NCBI GenBank assembly: GCA_964403775.1 | Contig: CAYOHL010000021.1 | Coordinates: 1-13,700, forward strand | DNA from: CG1-02-33-12 sp964403775 | Lineage (GTDB): Archaea; Nanobdellota; Nanobdellia; Woesearchaeales; CG1-02-33-12 | Direction of reading: 5' to 3' | DNA: 13,700 nt | Shown here: positions 1-6,062 of the stretch, piece after piece | Layout: each line of letters opens with the position of its first letter | How positions within the stretch are numbered: the first letter of the stretch is position 1 | Made by a program: the position numbers and the translations under genes | The notes under the pieces: generated by a model | The model's database searches: none | The model's input: the letters and a program-made list of their open reading frames with translations, nothing else | Told to the model about the DNA's origin: nothing

Positions 1-861
1 GGAAAAGGAGGGACAGGCAAGTCAGTGGTAGCAACATCCTTAGCAGTTGAGTTTGCAAGAAATGAAAGAGTTATGCTGGTAGATGCTGATGTTGAATGCC
101 CTAATGATCATTTACTGCTTTCCATAGATTTGAAGAAATATGCTAGTGTTTACCAGCCAATACCCAAATGGGATTTTAATAAATGCACAAAATGCGGAAA
201 GTGCGCTTTTGTTTGCAAACAAAATGCAATAGTATTTGTTAAAGGAAATTATCCTGCTTTTGTAAAAGATGTTTGTATTGGTTGCAAGGCATGTATTGTT
301 GCATGTCCAGAGAATGCTATAACTGAAACCAAAAAAGAAATTGGAACAATCCTTACGGGAAAAAATTATAATGTGAATTTGGTTTCAGGCGAGCTTAAAT
401 TAGGAGAGCTTGCATCCGGAGAGGTAGTTGCTGAGGTCAGGAAATGTTCTGAAGAAATAAACAAGAAAATAAAAGCCAATACAATCTTAATAGATTCTTC
501 TGCAGGAATTGGTTGCCCTGTAATAGCTTCGTTGGTTGGTACTGATTATATAGTTGCTGTAACAGAACCAACACCGTCAGCACTTCATGATTTAAAAAGA
601 GTGCTGTATCTTGCAAACCATTTTGGGATTAAGCATGGAATTATAATTAATAAGTTTGATATTGTAAGGATGTTTTGTTCCAAAATAGAAGAATTTGCAA
701 AAGAGAATAATATTCCAATTATTGGAAGGATACCCTACAGAAAAGATTTTGTCGATTCCACAATAAAGATGAAACCTGTCGTTGAAATAAACCCAGAGTA
801 TAAAAAAACATTTAAAGAGATTATCAAGATAGCAAAGAAACAAGGTTTTCAAGAAAAATAA
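1..861 (+). CDS. MinD/Mrp-family ATPase with inserted ferredoxin domain (5' partial)
   Basis: The reading frame is open from base 1, which is already inside a deviant Walker A motif (GKGGTGKS, bases 1-24), so only about ten N-terminal residues are missing. The GTG at base 25 lies inside the P-loop and is not the start. After the P-loop comes a short stretch with LVDADVE, then two [4Fe-4S] motifs, CTKCGKCAFVC (from base 184) and CIGCKACIVACP (from base 274). The SIMIBI fold then resumes with IDSSAGIG (switch region), VTEPTPSALHDLKR and INKFD. This is the architecture of the family described as MinD-superfamily P-loop ATPases containing an inserted ferredoxin domain (COG1149 type). Members are linked to iron-sulfur or redox handling, but a precise substrate is not established. 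It is the only plus-strand gene and converges on the small minus-strand genes, about 90 bp away. The natural TAA end looks intact. Confidence 0.9.
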   Translation, partial: GKGGTGKSVVATSLAVEFARNERVMLVDADVECPNDHLLLSIDLKKYASVYQPIPKWDFNKCTKCGKCAFVCKQNAIVFVKGNYPAFVKDVCIGCKACIVACPENAITETKKEIGTILTGKNYNVNLVSGELKLGELASGEVVAEVRKCSEEINKKIKANTILIDSSAGIGCPVIASLVGTDYIVAVTEPTPSALHDLKRVLYLANHFGIKHGIIINKFDIVRMFCSKIEEFAKENNIPIIGRIPYRKDFVDSTIKMKPVVEINPEYKKTFKEIIKIAKKQGFQEK

Positions 862-951
862 ACCAGATTATGATCTGCAGGATAAAATCACTGAAATCCA
901 AGAGCAGTATGTGGCAAGGTATTTGCGAGCCAGATGAAACAAAAGAGTTTA

Positions 952-1095
952 TTATTGGTTTTCTCCAGTCTCTTCATCTTCATAGAAGTCTTGTTTTAGC
1001 TCTTCTAGTTCGCCCTGGAGTTCTTCTACCTGGCCTTCCAGGTCATCAATCTTTTTTTCAAGTTTTTGTATTATTTCTTTTGTCTCTTCGTCCAT
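952..1095 (-). CDS. Small acidic coiled-coil protein (47 aa)
   Basis: I read this short gene directly; it starts at ATG 1095 and ends in TAA. The protein begins MDEETKEIIQKLEKK and is very rich in Glu, Lys, Leu and Gln. Hydrophobic residues I9, L12, I16, L19, V23, L26, L30, L33 and F37 follow an unbroken 3-4 spacing, which predicts a four-heptad coiled coil; the acidic tail ends GENQ. There is no membrane segment. It lies 13 bp after a two-helix membrane protein gene, with AGAGAT just upstream as a weak ribosome binding site, so the two are probably co-transcribed. It ends about 90 bp from the convergent ATPase gene. I do not recognise a family. The heptad pattern and the lack of any other plausible gene on either strand support it being real; a homology search would settle it. 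Confidence 0.6.
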   Translation of the reverse strand: MDEETKEIIQKLEKKIDDLEGQVEELQGELEELKQDFYEDEETGENQ

Positions 1096-1108
1096 TTTTT
1101 ATCTCTTT

Positions 1109-1279
1109 TTATTCACTAAATGCAACAGCCAATAATATGAGTCCAATTATCACCAAAACAGAAGCAATTGCTCCAAAAAAGTATTTTTCAGTTAGAAAAG
1201 ATGGGATAGCCCAGATAACACCTATAATAGTGAATATAACCCCTAGAAGAGTTGTTAAATTTTTCTTTTTCTGGTTCAT
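1109..1279 (-). CDS. Small two-helix membrane protein (56 aa)
   Basis: The gene starts at ATG 1279 and ends in TAA. The protein starts MNQKKKN, then has a first hydrophobic helix at about residues 8-29 (LTTLLGVIFTIIGVIW onward), a short turn with FLTEKYF, and a second helix at about residues 35-54 rich in Ile, Leu and Val, ending AFSE. A basic N-terminus before the first helix suggests both ends face the cytoplasm. A TATA-like element (1302-1310, minus strand) is centred about 26 nt upstream of the ATG, so the transcript is probably leaderless and independent of radA, which ends 48 bp upstream. The coiled-coil gene follows 13 bp downstream. Function unknown; I recognise no family. A longer plus-strand reading frame covers the same bases but has no supporting features. 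Confidence 0.6.
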   Translation of the reverse strand: MNQKKKNLTTLLGVIFTIIGVIWAIPSFLTEKYFFGAIASVLVIIGLILLAVAFSE

Positions 1280-1301
1280 TTTGAATTCTTATATTGCTTC
1301 T

Positions 1302-1310
1302 TATTTAAAT
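1302..1310 (-). promoter_or_regulatory. Archaeal TATA box for the 56-aa membrane protein gene
   Basis: The minus strand reads ATTTAAATA here, centred about 26-27 nt before ATG 1279. Archaeal TATA boxes sit about 26 nt before the transcription start, so the predicted start coincides with the ATG (a leaderless message). It lies in the gap after the radA stop codon. Confidence 0.5.
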
Positions 1311-1327
1311 GTTTTTAAAATAAAAAA

Positions 1328-2341
1328 TCAACTAAAGTCCTTGATGCCCTCTTCCATGATGTAAAATCCTGCTTCGCCCTCTGGCATGTTTGGAGAGTCA
1401 ACAAGCTTTGCAACCCTGCTTCCTTTCTTGCCTTTTCTCAAATAAATCCTAAAGGTGCTTGCATGAGCAACTATATGGCCGCCAATTGCCTGCGTAGGGT
1501 CCCCAAAAAACATGTCCGGCTTTGCCATTACCTGGTTTGTAACATAAACGCATATATTATACATGTCTGCAAGCCTTAACAGGACATGCATATGCTTATT
1601 TAGTTTTTGCTGCCTCTCTGCCAAAGTGCCTCTCCCAATAAACTCTGCCCTGAAGTGGGCTGTTAATGAGTCAACAACAATCACCTTTACACTAAGTTTT
1701 TGTTTTGTTATAAGCTCCTCTATTTTCTCTGCAAGAAGCATCTGGTGGTCTGAATTATAAGCCCTAGCCACTTTTATGTTCTTAAGCAACTTTGTTGAAT
1801 CAAGACCAGCGCCTTTTGCAAGCTGCTGGATTCTTTCTGGTCTGAATGTATTTTCTGTATCAATATAAACTGTTACTGCCTCTGGGTATTGTTTCTGGGA
1901 GTTAACTGCCAGGACATGCGCAAGCTGGGTTTTTCCAGAGCCGAATTCTCCAAAACACTCAACTATTGATGCTGTCTCAAAACCACCGCCGAGAAGATCA
2001 TCAAATGATTTTGAGCCTGTTTTTATTTTCTCAACCTTTGCCCTTTTCTTCAGCAAGTCCTCTCCTGACTCAAAGCCCATATCAAGCTTGTTTCTGGCAA
2101 AATTTATCATCTTTCTTGCACTTGCCTCAGAAACTCCCGCTGCATCAACTAACTCGCCAGGGCTTGCAACTGCAATTGACATTATATTGTTATAGCCTGC
2201 ATCAACAAGCTTTTCAGCTGTTGCAGCTCCAACACCTGGAAGGTCCTGTACAGTAAGCTCTTTTTTTTCTTCTTTTCTCTGTTTTTTAACATCAGTTTTT
2301 GGTTCTTTTTCTTTTGATTGCTTTTGTTCTTCTAGTTTCAT
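1328..2341 (-). CDS. radA: DNA recombination/repair protein RadA
   Basis: This is the archaeal RecA/Rad51-type recombinase, which forms ATP-dependent filaments on single-stranded DNA and carries out strand exchange. The 337-aa product has a Lys/Glu-rich N-terminal tail, a helix-hairpin-helix domain (about residues 30-83, with LPGVGAATAEKL), Walker A GEFGSGKTQ (131-139), DTENTF with the catalytic Glu, and Walker B VIVVD (220-224). The DNA-binding loop region NQVMAKPDMFFGDP and the C-terminal DSPNMPEGEAGF block follow. Length is normal and no intein is present. I chose ATG 2341 over an upstream in-frame ATG at 2392. It is preceded by GGGGTTGAT, a near match to the Shine-Dalgarno sequence, and the TATA box at 2374-2383 would otherwise lie inside the coding region. 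RPA and a small unknown gene are upstream on the same strand, a coherent recombination neighbourhood. Confidence 0.97.
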   Translation of the reverse strand: MKLEEQKQSKEKEPKTDVKKQRKEEKKELTVQDLPGVGAATAEKLVDAGYNNIMSIAVASPGELVDAAGVSEASARKMINFARNKLDMGFESGEDLLKKRAKVEKIKTGSKSFDDLLGGGFETASIVECFGEFGSGKTQLAHVLAVNSQKQYPEAVTVYIDTENTFRPERIQQLAKGAGLDSTKLLKNIKVARAYNSDHQMLLAEKIEELITKQKLSVKVIVVDSLTAHFRAEFIGRGTLAERQQKLNKHMHVLLRLADMYNICVYVTNQVMAKPDMFFGDPTQAIGGHIVAHASTFRIYLRKGKKGSRVAKLVDSPNMPEGEAGFYIMEEGIKDFS

Positions 2342-2344
2342 AAT

Positions 2345-2383
2345 ATCAACCCCTTGTTTAAAGTAGTTATGCTTATTTAAATA
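2345..2383 (-). promoter_or_regulatory. radA promoter and ribosome binding site
   Basis: A TATA box (minus strand TATTTAAATA, 2374-2383) sits about 37 nt before ATG 2341. GGGGTTGAT at 2345-2353 matches 7 of 9 bases of GGAGGTGAT. Predicted transcription start is about 2352, giving a leader of about 12 nt. These two signals decide the radA start. Confidence 0.6.
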
Positions 2384-2421
2384 ACTTATCAAATTTTTTC
2401 TGAAAGTATTCCGAGAGAAAA

Positions 2422-2712
2422 TTAGCCAACATCCTCAACTTCAACTTCATCTTCACTATTTTCATCAGTCTGCTCTTTTAGAACAATATACTCGTATGCT
2501 TTATTAAGCACAAGAATTGCCTTTGGCAGATCATTTATCCTCAAAGAACTAGTTGACTTCCACTCATTGTTTTTATCTGTGTATCTTCTTTGCAAAGATA
2601 CTGTTCTGAATTCTACTGGGTTTCCAGCCTTGCTTATTCCCTTGTTTTTCCAGATTGTGGCGCTTATTACGCCTGTACTGAACTTTTTTTCAGGTATGTT
2701 TTCCTGATTCAT
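2422..2712 (-). CDS. Conserved-looking small protein, possible nucleic-acid binder (96 aa)
   Basis: The product starts MNQENIPEKKFSTG, then has alternating hydrophobic stretches typical of a small beta-rich domain (VISATIW, VEFRTVSLQRRY, DKNNEWKSTSSLR). A short helix follows (LPKAILVLNKAYEYIVL), and the tail is very acidic (EDEVEVEDVG). The basic/aromatic sheet with the DKxxEWK turn, the following helix and the acidic tail resemble the general plan of PC4-like or other small single-stranded DNA-binding proteins. That is inference from pattern, not a family match. Earlier in-frame ATGs at 2739, 2727 and 2718 exist, but GGAGGCGAT at 2717-2725, an 8-of-9 Shine-Dalgarno match, fixes ATG 2712. It lies between the RPA/YdjM pair and radA with its own promoter, which fits a role beside them in recombination. 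Confidence 0.8.
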   Translation of the reverse strand: MNQENIPEKKFSTGVISATIWKNKGISKAGNPVEFRTVSLQRRYTDKNNEWKSTSSLRINDLPKAILVLNKAYEYIVLKEQTDENSEDEVEVEDVG

Positions 2713-2716
2713 TTGC

Positions 2717-2725
2717 ATCGCCTCC
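2717..2725 (-). promoter_or_regulatory. Strong Shine-Dalgarno deciding the 96-aa start
   Basis: The minus strand reads GGAGGCGAT, differing at one base from GGAGGTGAT, and is followed by GCAA and ATG 2712. It overlaps two earlier in-frame ATG codons, so those are unlikely starts. Confidence 0.7.
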
Positions 2726-2752
2726 ATTGCTGTTCGCATCTTATTTCATAAT

Positions 2753-2778
2753 CCCTTTAGCCATTGGCTAATCAAGGG
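2753..2778 (-). promoter_or_regulatory. Inverted repeat in the leader of the 96-aa gene
   Basis: TTAGCCA-T-TGGCTAA (2757-2771) is an inverted repeat with perfect 7-bp arms. It is flanked by CCCT (2753-2756) and AGGG (2775-2778), which can extend the pairing with a 3-base bulge. It lies about 10 nt after the predicted transcription start and about 40 nt before the start codon. It could be an RNA hairpin or an operator for a dimeric repressor. Confidence 0.5.
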
Positions 2779-2808
2779 ACCGAAGCAATATCTATCATAT
2801 AGTTGGAT

Positions 2809-3303
2809 TTATTTAAATAGCTTATTCAAAGATGTCCAATGTCCAGTGATATATAGAAAAAGCACTTCAAAACACAATATGATAAGAATAAAAAATAGAA
2901 TATTTTCCCATAATGAGCAAGTTCTTATGAGTCCCTTGATTCTCTTCTTAGAAAAAGGATATAAAAACATAACTCCCTCTGGCGTTAATGAATCAAGAAC
3001 AAAATGGGATAAATAGCCAATAAAAAATGCAGCAGCTATTTCATAGTTTATTGGCATGATAAGCAGTGAAACCAATATTGGTAGTAAAAGTGAGTGAAAT
3101 ATGCCCCTATGGCCGAGAAAAATATTTATTAAAAAAGACAGGGGCTTGACTTTTTTTCCAATTTTTGATTTGCAGGAGTCAATATCAGGGATTACAGAAG
3201 CTGTTAATAGAACTGCAATAAATACAACCTTGTTTTGGATATCAAAAGAGTTTATGATAAGAAGGCCAATCAAAAAACTAAATATTAGGTGTGTCCTGGA
3301 CAT
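2809..3303 (-). CDS. YdjM-type membrane-bound metal-dependent hydrolase family protein
   Basis: The 164-aa product is a multi-helix membrane protein with the conserved polar motifs of the YdjM/DUF457 family. These are RTH at the N-terminus, VIPDIDS (about 38-43), GHRGIFHSLL (about 64-73) and SHFVLDSLTPEGV (about 99-111). The His and Asp residues are thought to form a metal site, but the physiological substrate is not known. The start is uncertain. The open frame reaches 3336, but the family usually begins just before RTH, and AGGA lies 5 bases before ATG 3303, so I chose 3303 (the adjacent ATG 3306 is equally possible). The gene overlaps the 3' end of the RPA gene by 26 bp in another frame, so the two are likely translated from one message. 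There is no obvious functional link to RPA. Confidence 0.88.
   Translation of the reverse strand: MSRTHLIFSFLIGLLIINSFDIQNKVVFIAVLLTASVIPDIDSCKSKIGKKVKPLSFLINIFLGHRGIFHSLLLPILVSLLIMPINYEIAAAFFIGYLSHFVLDSLTPEGVMFLYPFSKKRIKGLIRTCSLWENILFFILIILCFEVLFLYITGHWTSLNKLFK
2810..2819 (-). promoter_or_regulatory. TATA box for the 96-aa gene
   Basis: Minus strand TATTTAAATA overlaps the stop codon of the preceding YdjM-like gene. It predicts transcription from about 2788 and so a leader of about 76 nt, much longer than for other genes here. A second, weaker TATA-like element (2793-2803) would instead start transcription inside the inverted repeat. Confidence 0.5.
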
Positions 3304-4324
3304 CATTTTCCTGGATTTCAGCTTTTGCCTCTTCAAATTCCCTGTTTAAGGCCTTTATTTCTTCATCTGGGTCAGGGTTTGGGAAAACAAGCTGGCTTAT
3401 AAACTCAAGCCTGTCAAACATCTCATTTTTTGTTGTCCTGCCAATAATTTTCACTATATTGCCTAATAACTCTGTTTTCATATCTTCAAATTTCTCAGAG
3501 TTGTCCTTGTATTCAAGCATCTGCTCCTGTGTTTTATTTAATAGTTTTAATGCCTGGTTCCTGAAGCATACAGCCCTTATATTGTCTGTACCGTCATCAA
3601 GGAAAAGATTAAGCACAAAAGAATAGTTTGGTGTTATGCTGCCGTGTGTTTCGCAGACAAACCCGTCTTCCTGAAGCTTTGCCCTTCTGCCGCATTCAGG
3701 GCATATCTCAAAAAACCTTGGGTCAAAAACCTGCACTATTGTACCAAGAATTTCAACATTAGAGTCATTCTCATTTAGCTGATTGATCTTTTTTCTTTTG
3801 CCAGAGCTTGTTTCCTTTACTTCGCCAATAGTCTCTCCCTTTGGGCTGATTATAAGCTTGCCCATATTATTGAGGTGTATTTCCTTCCTGTTTTGGCTTT
3901 CCCTTACATACCCATTAGCTATCCTTATTATCATGCCTTCTTTTAGTTTGGCTATGTTGTCTGCCTGGTCGCCCCACATAACAACCCTTATAGTGCCTGT
4001 TTCATCGCCTATTATAAAGGAGGCAACCTTTCCTGAGCGGCCTTTGCTGTTGAATTCCCTGAGCTCAAAAACCTGTGTGACCTTTCCAACAACCTCAACG
4101 CTTCTCATTCCTGATAAAATGTTTTTTATCTGGAGCTTCCCGCCCAAAGAGTCAAAAAGCTTTATTCCAAGCTCGTTTGCAAGTATATGTGCAGCCCCTT
4201 CCTTGCTTATAAGCCCGGATAGCTGGTCCAGCTTTTTATTAATCCTTTTGTTAATCTCCTGCTCACTAAGTCCTGATTTTTCCTGTATTTTCTCCAGAAT
4301 ATCATTATAGGGCATTTTTATCAT
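3278..4324 (-). CDS. rpa: Replication protein A, single-stranded DNA-binding (OB-fold, zinc finger)
   Basis: This is an archaeal RPA that coats and protects single-stranded DNA in replication, repair and recombination. From the N-terminus of the 348-aa product there is a helical region with GLISKEGAAHILANELG (about 37-53). A first OB fold covers about 75-158 (VEVVGKVTQVFELREF ... GSxx-like IGDETGTIRVVMWG). A second OB fold, about 190-312, contains a zinc finger of the form CX2C-X12-CX2H (about 208-227). The C-terminal tail is acidic (NPDPDEEIKALNREFEEA). Possible starts are TTG 4333, ATG 4324 and ATG 4315. A TATA box centred near 4357 puts the transcription start near 4331, so 4324 gives a nearly leaderless message. 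4315 would also suit the family. The gene leads a two-gene unit with the overlapping YdjM-like gene, and radA lies nearby on the same strand. Confidence 0.93.
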   Translation of the reverse strand: MIKMPYNDILEKIQEKSGLSEQEINKRINKKLDQLSGLISKEGAAHILANELGIKLFDSLGGKLQIKNILSGMRSVEVVGKVTQVFELREFNSKGRSGKVASFIIGDETGTIRVVMWGDQADNIAKLKEGMIIRIANGYVRESQNRKEIHLNNMGKLIISPKGETIGEVKETSSGKRKKINQLNENDSNVEILGTIVQVFDPRFFEICPECGRRAKLQEDGFVCETHGSITPNYSFVLNLFLDDGTDNIRAVCFRNQALKLLNKTQEQMLEYKDNSEKFEDMKTELLGNIVKIIGRTTKNEMFDRLEFISQLVFPNPDPDEEIKALNREFEEAKAEIQENDVQDTPNI

Positions 4325-4353
4325 TTTAACCAATAGCTGGAATCAATAGCTGT

Positions 4354-4361
4354 TATAAATA
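4354..4361 (-). promoter_or_regulatory. TATA box of the RPA gene
   Basis: The minus strand reads TATTTATA inside AACTATTTATAACAG. With the usual 26-nt spacing, transcription would start near 4331, just before ATG 4324, with no ribosome binding site in the tiny leader. Confidence 0.55.
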
Positions 4362-4408
4362 GTTTTATGTTTTGCAGAATAATTATTGGGAAATTAATTA
4401 AATTAGAA

Positions 4409-5002
4409 CTAATCAAAATAAGATACATACTCGTTAAATAAGTCAAAGCCAATATCTATGTTAAATGATGGCTTTATTGAGTAGTTTATGCTTTTCTTGC
4501 TTATTTTCAGGTTTTCTGCTGCAATTCCTATAAGCTTATCATCTTTGAACAGCAGGTCATAGTTGTCAAGAGGGATTATTAGTTCTTCATCCTGTTTCAG
4601 TCCGGTTTCCCTGTATTTTTTCAAGTAAGCATTTAAATATAAACTAAAATCAGCTGAAAATGCATCATAAACCTGTTTTTTTGTTGGAATACAATCCTCT
4701 TGGCTTGGGCTTTCCTGTGTTTCGCCTAAAACTTCATTGCAGCCAATGTTCTCAAAACTCCCTTTTTTGTTTTTAAGGTTATCAATAGTTCTGTATGCAG
4801 AATATTTGGCTGATAAATCAATATATAATAAGGCCTTTTCTGCCTGCTGGTATGTTTTAAGAATGCTTGTTTGGGCATAGCCAACATCAACTGGCTGAAA
4901 TTTATCCCTTGTATGGTAATTAACATAAAAGAATATAAGGGCAACCATTATAAACAGGGCTACAGGAAACAAAATCATTGTTGCTTTTTTGTTTTTAACC
5001 AT
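4409..5002 (-). CDS. Membrane-anchored extracytoplasmic protein, last gene of the pilin-like operon (197 aa)
   Basis: The N-terminus MVKNKKATMILF leads into one membrane helix (about residues 8-28, ending FFYVNYH). About 165 residues follow that should lie outside the cell: a helical stretch (SILKTYQQAEKALLYIDLSAKYSAYR), a loop with two Cys (GCNEVL and EDCIP), more helix (YDAFSADFSLYLNAYLKKY), and a sheet-like end (LIGIAAENLKI, INYSIKPSF). The basic-KKA-then-hydrophobic start resembles archaeal pilin-type signals but lacks a clear Glu at +5, so processing by prepilin peptidase is uncertain. GGGCTGAT lies before the start, and the previous gene ends 4 bp upstream. I do not recognise a named family. 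Its position suggests it works with the two genes upstream, which have the same one-anchor layout. Confidence 0.85.
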   Translation of the reverse strand: MVKNKKATMILFPVALFIMVALIFFYVNYHTRDKFQPVDVGYAQTSILKTYQQAEKALLYIDLSAKYSAYRTIDNLKNKKGSFENIGCNEVLGETQESPSQEDCIPTKKQVYDAFSADFSLYLNAYLKKYRETGLKQDEELIIPLDNYDLLFKDDKLIGIAAENLKISKKSINYSIKPSFNIDIGFDLFNEYVSYFD

Positions 5003-5006
5003 ATTA

Positions 5007-5555
5007 TCAGCCCTTAGTGAAGTATATTTCTATATTAAAGCCGGGATCGTTTGATGGTATTACAGCCCTGGCTGTTTCCCCAGAAGCATGCCCCTCTTTT
5101 TGTTTTTTGATGTCTTTAGAAATGGAGCAAAATTCCTTTCCCCCAGAGATAAGCATTTTAACCTGCCAGTTTGAAATGCCTTGAAGTATTTCTTTTGTTT
5201 CCTTTGTCACTAAACCTTCCTTAATTACTCCACTGGCTTTTCCCTCATAACAGATCCCATTAAACGCCATGCCTTCTTCAAGCTCTTTCCTGCTTAAGGA
5301 ACCCAAGTATTCTGCAATAGAAATGTCTTTTCCTTCCATGGGTGTTCTTAAATAGTTCAGCAGGATGTAATCTTTTTCAAGGTTGTTTTGTTCTTCTTTT
5401 ATTGCTTTTTCTATCCTAATCTCTGTGCTTGTGATGTAGACAAATACAACAATAAAAATAAGGGCAATGAAAATCAGACCAATAACTATATCAGCAAGGT
5501 CATCAAAGCCCTTTTTGCTTTTTGCAAGCCTCCTGAATAATGTTTTGTGTTTCAT
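5007..5555 (-). CDS. Membrane-anchored extracytoplasmic protein (182 aa)
   Basis: The start is ATG 5555, overlapping the previous stop as ATGA. The open frame extends further upstream, but that would overlap the neighbour by about 100 bp. The N-terminus MKHKTLFRRLAKSKKG is basic. It is followed by FDDLADIV and a membrane helix (about 22-44, IGLIFIALIFIVVFVYI). Outside lies a helical stem (TEIRIEKAIKEEQNNLEKDYILLNYLR split at the centre), an LLNYLRTPMEG block, a GICYEG and EFCSIS pair of Cys that could form a disulfide, and a sheet-like end (FNIEIYFTKG). The SKKGFDDLADIVIG stretch looks like a pilin-type leader with a conserved small residue after the basic patch. There is no recognised family; the short anchored layout is shared with its neighbours. 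Confidence 0.85.
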   Translation of the reverse strand: MKHKTLFRRLAKSKKGFDDLADIVIGLIFIALIFIVVFVYITSTEIRIEKAIKEEQNNLEKDYILLNYLRTPMEGKDISIAEYLGSLSRKELEEGMAFNGICYEGKASGVIKEGLVTKETKEILQGISNWQVKMLISGGKEFCSISKDIKKQKEGHASGETARAVIPSNDPGFNIEIYFTKG

Positions 5556-6058
5556 TTTTGAACTGCAATTAAGAGTCTGCCCCTGTAAAAATTTTCCTTG
5601 TGATAAATAATAACATATTGAGATGTTTGGGTGTATCTCCTTGCTGCCCAATTGGGTGTTAATATAAAATATTTATTTGCTTTGTTGTCAGAATTTTCTT
5701 CTGGTGGAATATTCAGGTTAGGGCTCTCCAAACTAAGTTTGAAAGCCTTTAAAGTGCTGTCTTCTGTGGAATAACATTTTTCCAAAGCCTCGTCATTAAA
5801 TTTTTCCAAATCAATTATTCCCGGGTAAGCCCTGCCTGTTTCCTTATCCTGGTATGCAAGGCAGTCAGGAGAGTTTAGGAACCTGTTTGTGAGTATGGTC
5901 ATCTCTAAATTATCAGGGATAACTGTCGTTGATGACACCTCCCTTGATATTGCATAACTAAACAGGATGAATGATATTGTCAGGCATATAAGAGTTATGA
6001 TAAAATAAATAGGCTTCTTCCCGAGTATGTAGCCACTTGCCTTTTTTGAAAAAAACAT
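5552..6058 (-). CDS. Membrane-anchored extracytoplasmic protein (168 aa)
   Basis: I chose ATG 6058, 4 bp after the stop of the preceding gene; in-frame ATGs at 6073 and 6106 would overlap it. The N-terminus is MFFSKKASGYILGKKP, then one membrane helix (about 17-36, IYFIITLICLTISFILF). The outer part begins with SREVSSTTVIP, has a block RFLNSPDCLAYQD with GRAYPGIIDLEKF and a later Cys (EKCYS) that may pair with it, and ends in a sheet-like YVIIYHKENFYRGRLLIAV. The RFLNSPDC/YPGIIDLEKF block has the look of a conserved motif, though I cannot name a family. Its stop overlaps the next start (ATGA), implying translational coupling and roughly equal amounts. Confidence 0.85.
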   Translation of the reverse strand: MFFSKKASGYILGKKPIYFIITLICLTISFILFSYAISREVSSTTVIPDNLEMTILTNRFLNSPDCLAYQDKETGRAYPGIIDLEKFNDEALEKCYSTEDSTLKAFKLSLESPNLNIPPEENSDNKANKYFILTPNWAARRYTQTSQYVIIYHKENFYRGRLLIAVQK

Positions 6059-6062
6059 TTTT

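Noticed and set aside
833..940. Start-less plus-strand frame after the ATPase gene that translates to a protein-like KPDYDLQDKITEIQEQY
   Set aside because: No ATG, GTG or TTG in frame after an in-frame TAG at 830-832, and the ATPase gene ends naturally. Could be a remnant or a frameshifted tail, but there is not enough evidence.
870..1364. Plus-strand open frame of 164 codons
   Set aside because: Its translation lacks protein-like features and lies opposite two small minus-strand genes with a TATA box, a heptad repeat and membrane helices; it also runs into radA antisense.
2342..2392. 17-residue N-terminal extension of RadA
   Set aside because: It contains the TATA box and the ribosome binding site of the gene, so the start at 2341 is preferred.
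3783..4310. Plus-strand open frame of 175 codons across the RPA gene
   Set aside because: Antisense shadow of a strongly supported RPA gene; composition is what the complement of coding sequence gives.
4402..4413. Small palindrome ATTAG-AA-CTAAT over the last operon stop codon
   Set aside because: Only 5-bp arms in AT-rich DNA and no T-tract after it; not convincing as a terminator.
5556..5651. 32-codon upstream extension of the 182-aa protein
   Set aside because: It would overlap the previous gene by about 100 bp and put a long polar stretch before the anchor; the ATGA overlap start is much better.
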